From positions 336,338 to 400,337 of the forward strand of contig PLLP01000002.1 of the NCBI GenBank assembly GCA_003141315.1: 64,000 nucleotides of DNA, given 5' to 3'. A model generated the notes under the pieces. It was not told where the DNA came from. It made no database searches and saw only the letters and a list, made by a program, of their open reading frames with translations. Shown here one piece after another: positions 62,932 to 64,000 of this stretch. The translations under genes and the position numbers were made by a program. Positions within the stretch are counted from its first letter, which is position 1. Each line of letters starts with the position of its first letter. The DNA comes from Phycisphaerales bacterium (lineage in GTDB: Bacteria; Planctomycetota; Phycisphaerae; Sedimentisphaerales; Anaerobacaceae).

Positions 62932-63618
62932 ATGAAAACGGATTTGCGACTTCCAAAAGCAGGCACAATCGAGATTGCGCCGTCGATACTGAGCGCAGAT
63001 TTCGCCCATCTGGCAGATGAGATTGCACAGGTGGAATCTGCCGGCGTCAAATTAGTGCATCTCGACGTGATGGACGGCCATTTTGTGCCGAACATCACCA
63101 TTGGCCCGCCGGTAATTGAGAAACTTCGCAGATACAGCAAAGTTGTTTTCGATTGCCATTTAATGATAAGCGAGCCGGCCAAATACGCCCAGCGGTTTAT
63201 CGAGGCCGGCGCAAATCATATTACCTTCCACATCGAGGCCGAAAAAAAGCCGGCGAATCTGATTAAAAAAATTCACAGCCTCGGTGCTACCGCAGGCGTT
63301 TGCCTGAATCCCGAAACGCCTGTTGATGCGATAAAAGACGCCGCGAAGTTGTGCGATATGGTTCTGGTTATGACAGTCCATCCGGGCTTTGGCGCACAGG
63401 AATTTATGACCGATGCGGCAAAAAAAATTATCGAGGTAAGAAAGATTGTCGGGCCGGCTATCAGGGTCGAAGTTGACGGCGGAATAAATGCCGAAACCGC
63501 GCCGGTTGTCGTTGCTTACGGAGCGGATACCCTCGTTGCCGGTAATGCTGTTTTCGCACAGAAAGACCGCCCGGCGGCGATAGAGGCTATTCGAAAAGCC
63601 TGTCGCCAAAAACAGTAG
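62932..63618 (+). CDS. rpe: Ribulose-phosphate 3-epimerase
   Basis: 228 residues. ATG at 62932 with GGAG upstream; a frame extending to 62905 would start inside the terminator hairpin. Metal and catalytic residues: APSILSADF, LDVMDGHFVPNITIGP, DCHLMISEP, MTVHPGFGAQEF and EVDGGINAET. Interconverts ribulose-5-phosphate and xylulose-5-phosphate. No promoter visible in the 11 bases after the terminator. Confidence 0.97.
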   Translation: MKTDLRLPKAGTIEIAPSILSADFAHLADEIAQVESAGVKLVHLDVMDGHFVPNITIGPPVIEKLRRYSKVVFDCHLMISEPAKYAQRFIEAGANHITFHIEAEKKPANLIKKIHSLGATAGVCLNPETPVDAIKDAAKLCDMVLVMTVHPGFGAQEFMTDAAKKIIEVRKIVGPAIRVEVDGGINAETAPVVVAYGADTLVAGNAVFAQKDRPAAIEAIRKACRQKQ

Positions 63619-63672
63619 ATTTGCAAAGGTTTTTTTGTTATAATCAATAATCGACCCATTTTTCGGAAGTCT

Positions 63673-64000
63673 ATGGCTAAAACCGCAAAATCAAAATGGA
63701 ACGGCTTTTCTCTTAAGCCGCGAAAGGACGTCCCTGAGGGCCTCTGGCTGCGATGCCCGGGCTGCGAGCAGATGGTCTATAAAAGTTCCGTCGAGCAGAA
63801 CCTCAATGTCTGCCCGCGGTGCGATTATCATTTCAGAATCAATGCGAAAACGCGAATAAAATATCTGGCTGACGAGGATACCTTCGAGGAAATTCTGCCG
63901 GATTTGCGTTCGCACGACCCGCTGGATTTCAGGTATAACGATTCCGAGTACAAAGACAGGCTAAAGGCTGATGAAAAGAAAAGCGGCTCGGCGGAGGCCA
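63673..64000 (+). CDS. accD: Acetyl-CoA carboxylase carboxyltransferase subunit beta (5' part)
   Basis: First 109 codons; runs off the right edge. The N-terminal zinc ribbon has CPGCEQMVYKS and CPRCDYHFRI (four Cys), after the family's typical WLRCP lead-in; then AKTRIKYLADEDTFEEI. Carries out the carboxyl transfer from biotin to acetyl-CoA. Starts 54 bases after rpe. Confidence 0.93.
   Translation, partial: MAKTAKSKWNGFSLKPRKDVPEGLWLRCPGCEQMVYKSSVEQNLNVCPRCDYHFRINAKTRIKYLADEDTFEEILPDLRSHDPLDFRYNDSEYKDRLKADEKKSGSAEA

Overview
The window is a chromosomal segment of a Gram-negative-type bacterium, most likely a planctomycete of the Phycisphaerae/Sedimentisphaerales kind. The lineage call is inference from sequence features: an EF-Tu with a rewritten switch I, an ECF sigma gene paired with a membrane protein carrying a planctomycete-style H-X9-DG-like tail, an outer-membrane porin, and many short intergenic palindromes. 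A gene resembling citrate (Re)-synthase suggests an anaerobe.

Region by region: (1) 1-3.7 kb, minus strand: a beta-helix surface protein (cut by the left edge), a DUF1266 lipoprotein-like or secreted protein, then an ECF sigma factor with its putative membrane anti-sigma partner. (2) 3.7-38.2 kb, plus strand: one almost uninterrupted translation/transcription cluster. It starts with a sigma70 promoter, tRNA-Thr and tuf, then rpmG, tRNA-Trp, secE-nusG-rplKAJL-rpoBC, rpsL-rpsG-fusA, and the full S10-spc-alpha series (rpsJ to rplQ) with secY, adk, map, infA and rpmJ inside. rpmD (uL30) is missing from its usual place. A HIT-family gene and the initiator tRNA follow. (3) 38.5-48.1 kb: arsC, then the minus-strand phosphate module phoB-phoR, porin, pstS-pstC-pstA-pstB-phoU. 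(4) 48.2-51.8 kb, minus: thrC, a HAD hydrolase and a LeuA/homocitrate/Re-citrate synthase relative, followed by tRNA-Leu. (5) 52-59.4 kb: two convergent pairs for peptide use, a zinc peptidase lipoprotein plus OPT transporter (plus strand) against a POT transporter plus S9 peptidase (minus strand). (6) 59.6-64 kb, plus: gap, an extended NDK-like gene, pgk, rpe and the start of accD.

The strongest regulatory signal is in the phosphate module. Upstream of phoB, the porin gene and pstS there are head-to-tail 11-bp repeats beginning YTAA(C/T). The last repeat in each array stands exactly 4 bp before a -10-like hexamer, which defines this organism's likely PhoB box. The most unusual protein is uL22, which carries an N-terminal segment of about 75 residues resembling an XRE-type helix-turn-helix. 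Other oddities are a ~240-residue insertion in PstA, C33 instead of U33 in the initiator tRNA, altered uL2 and EF-Tu signatures, a dispersed repeat that has entered the S9 peptidase reading frame, and a two-palindrome operator candidate at the peptidase promoter. I found no rRNA, CRISPR array, transposase or prophage genes.
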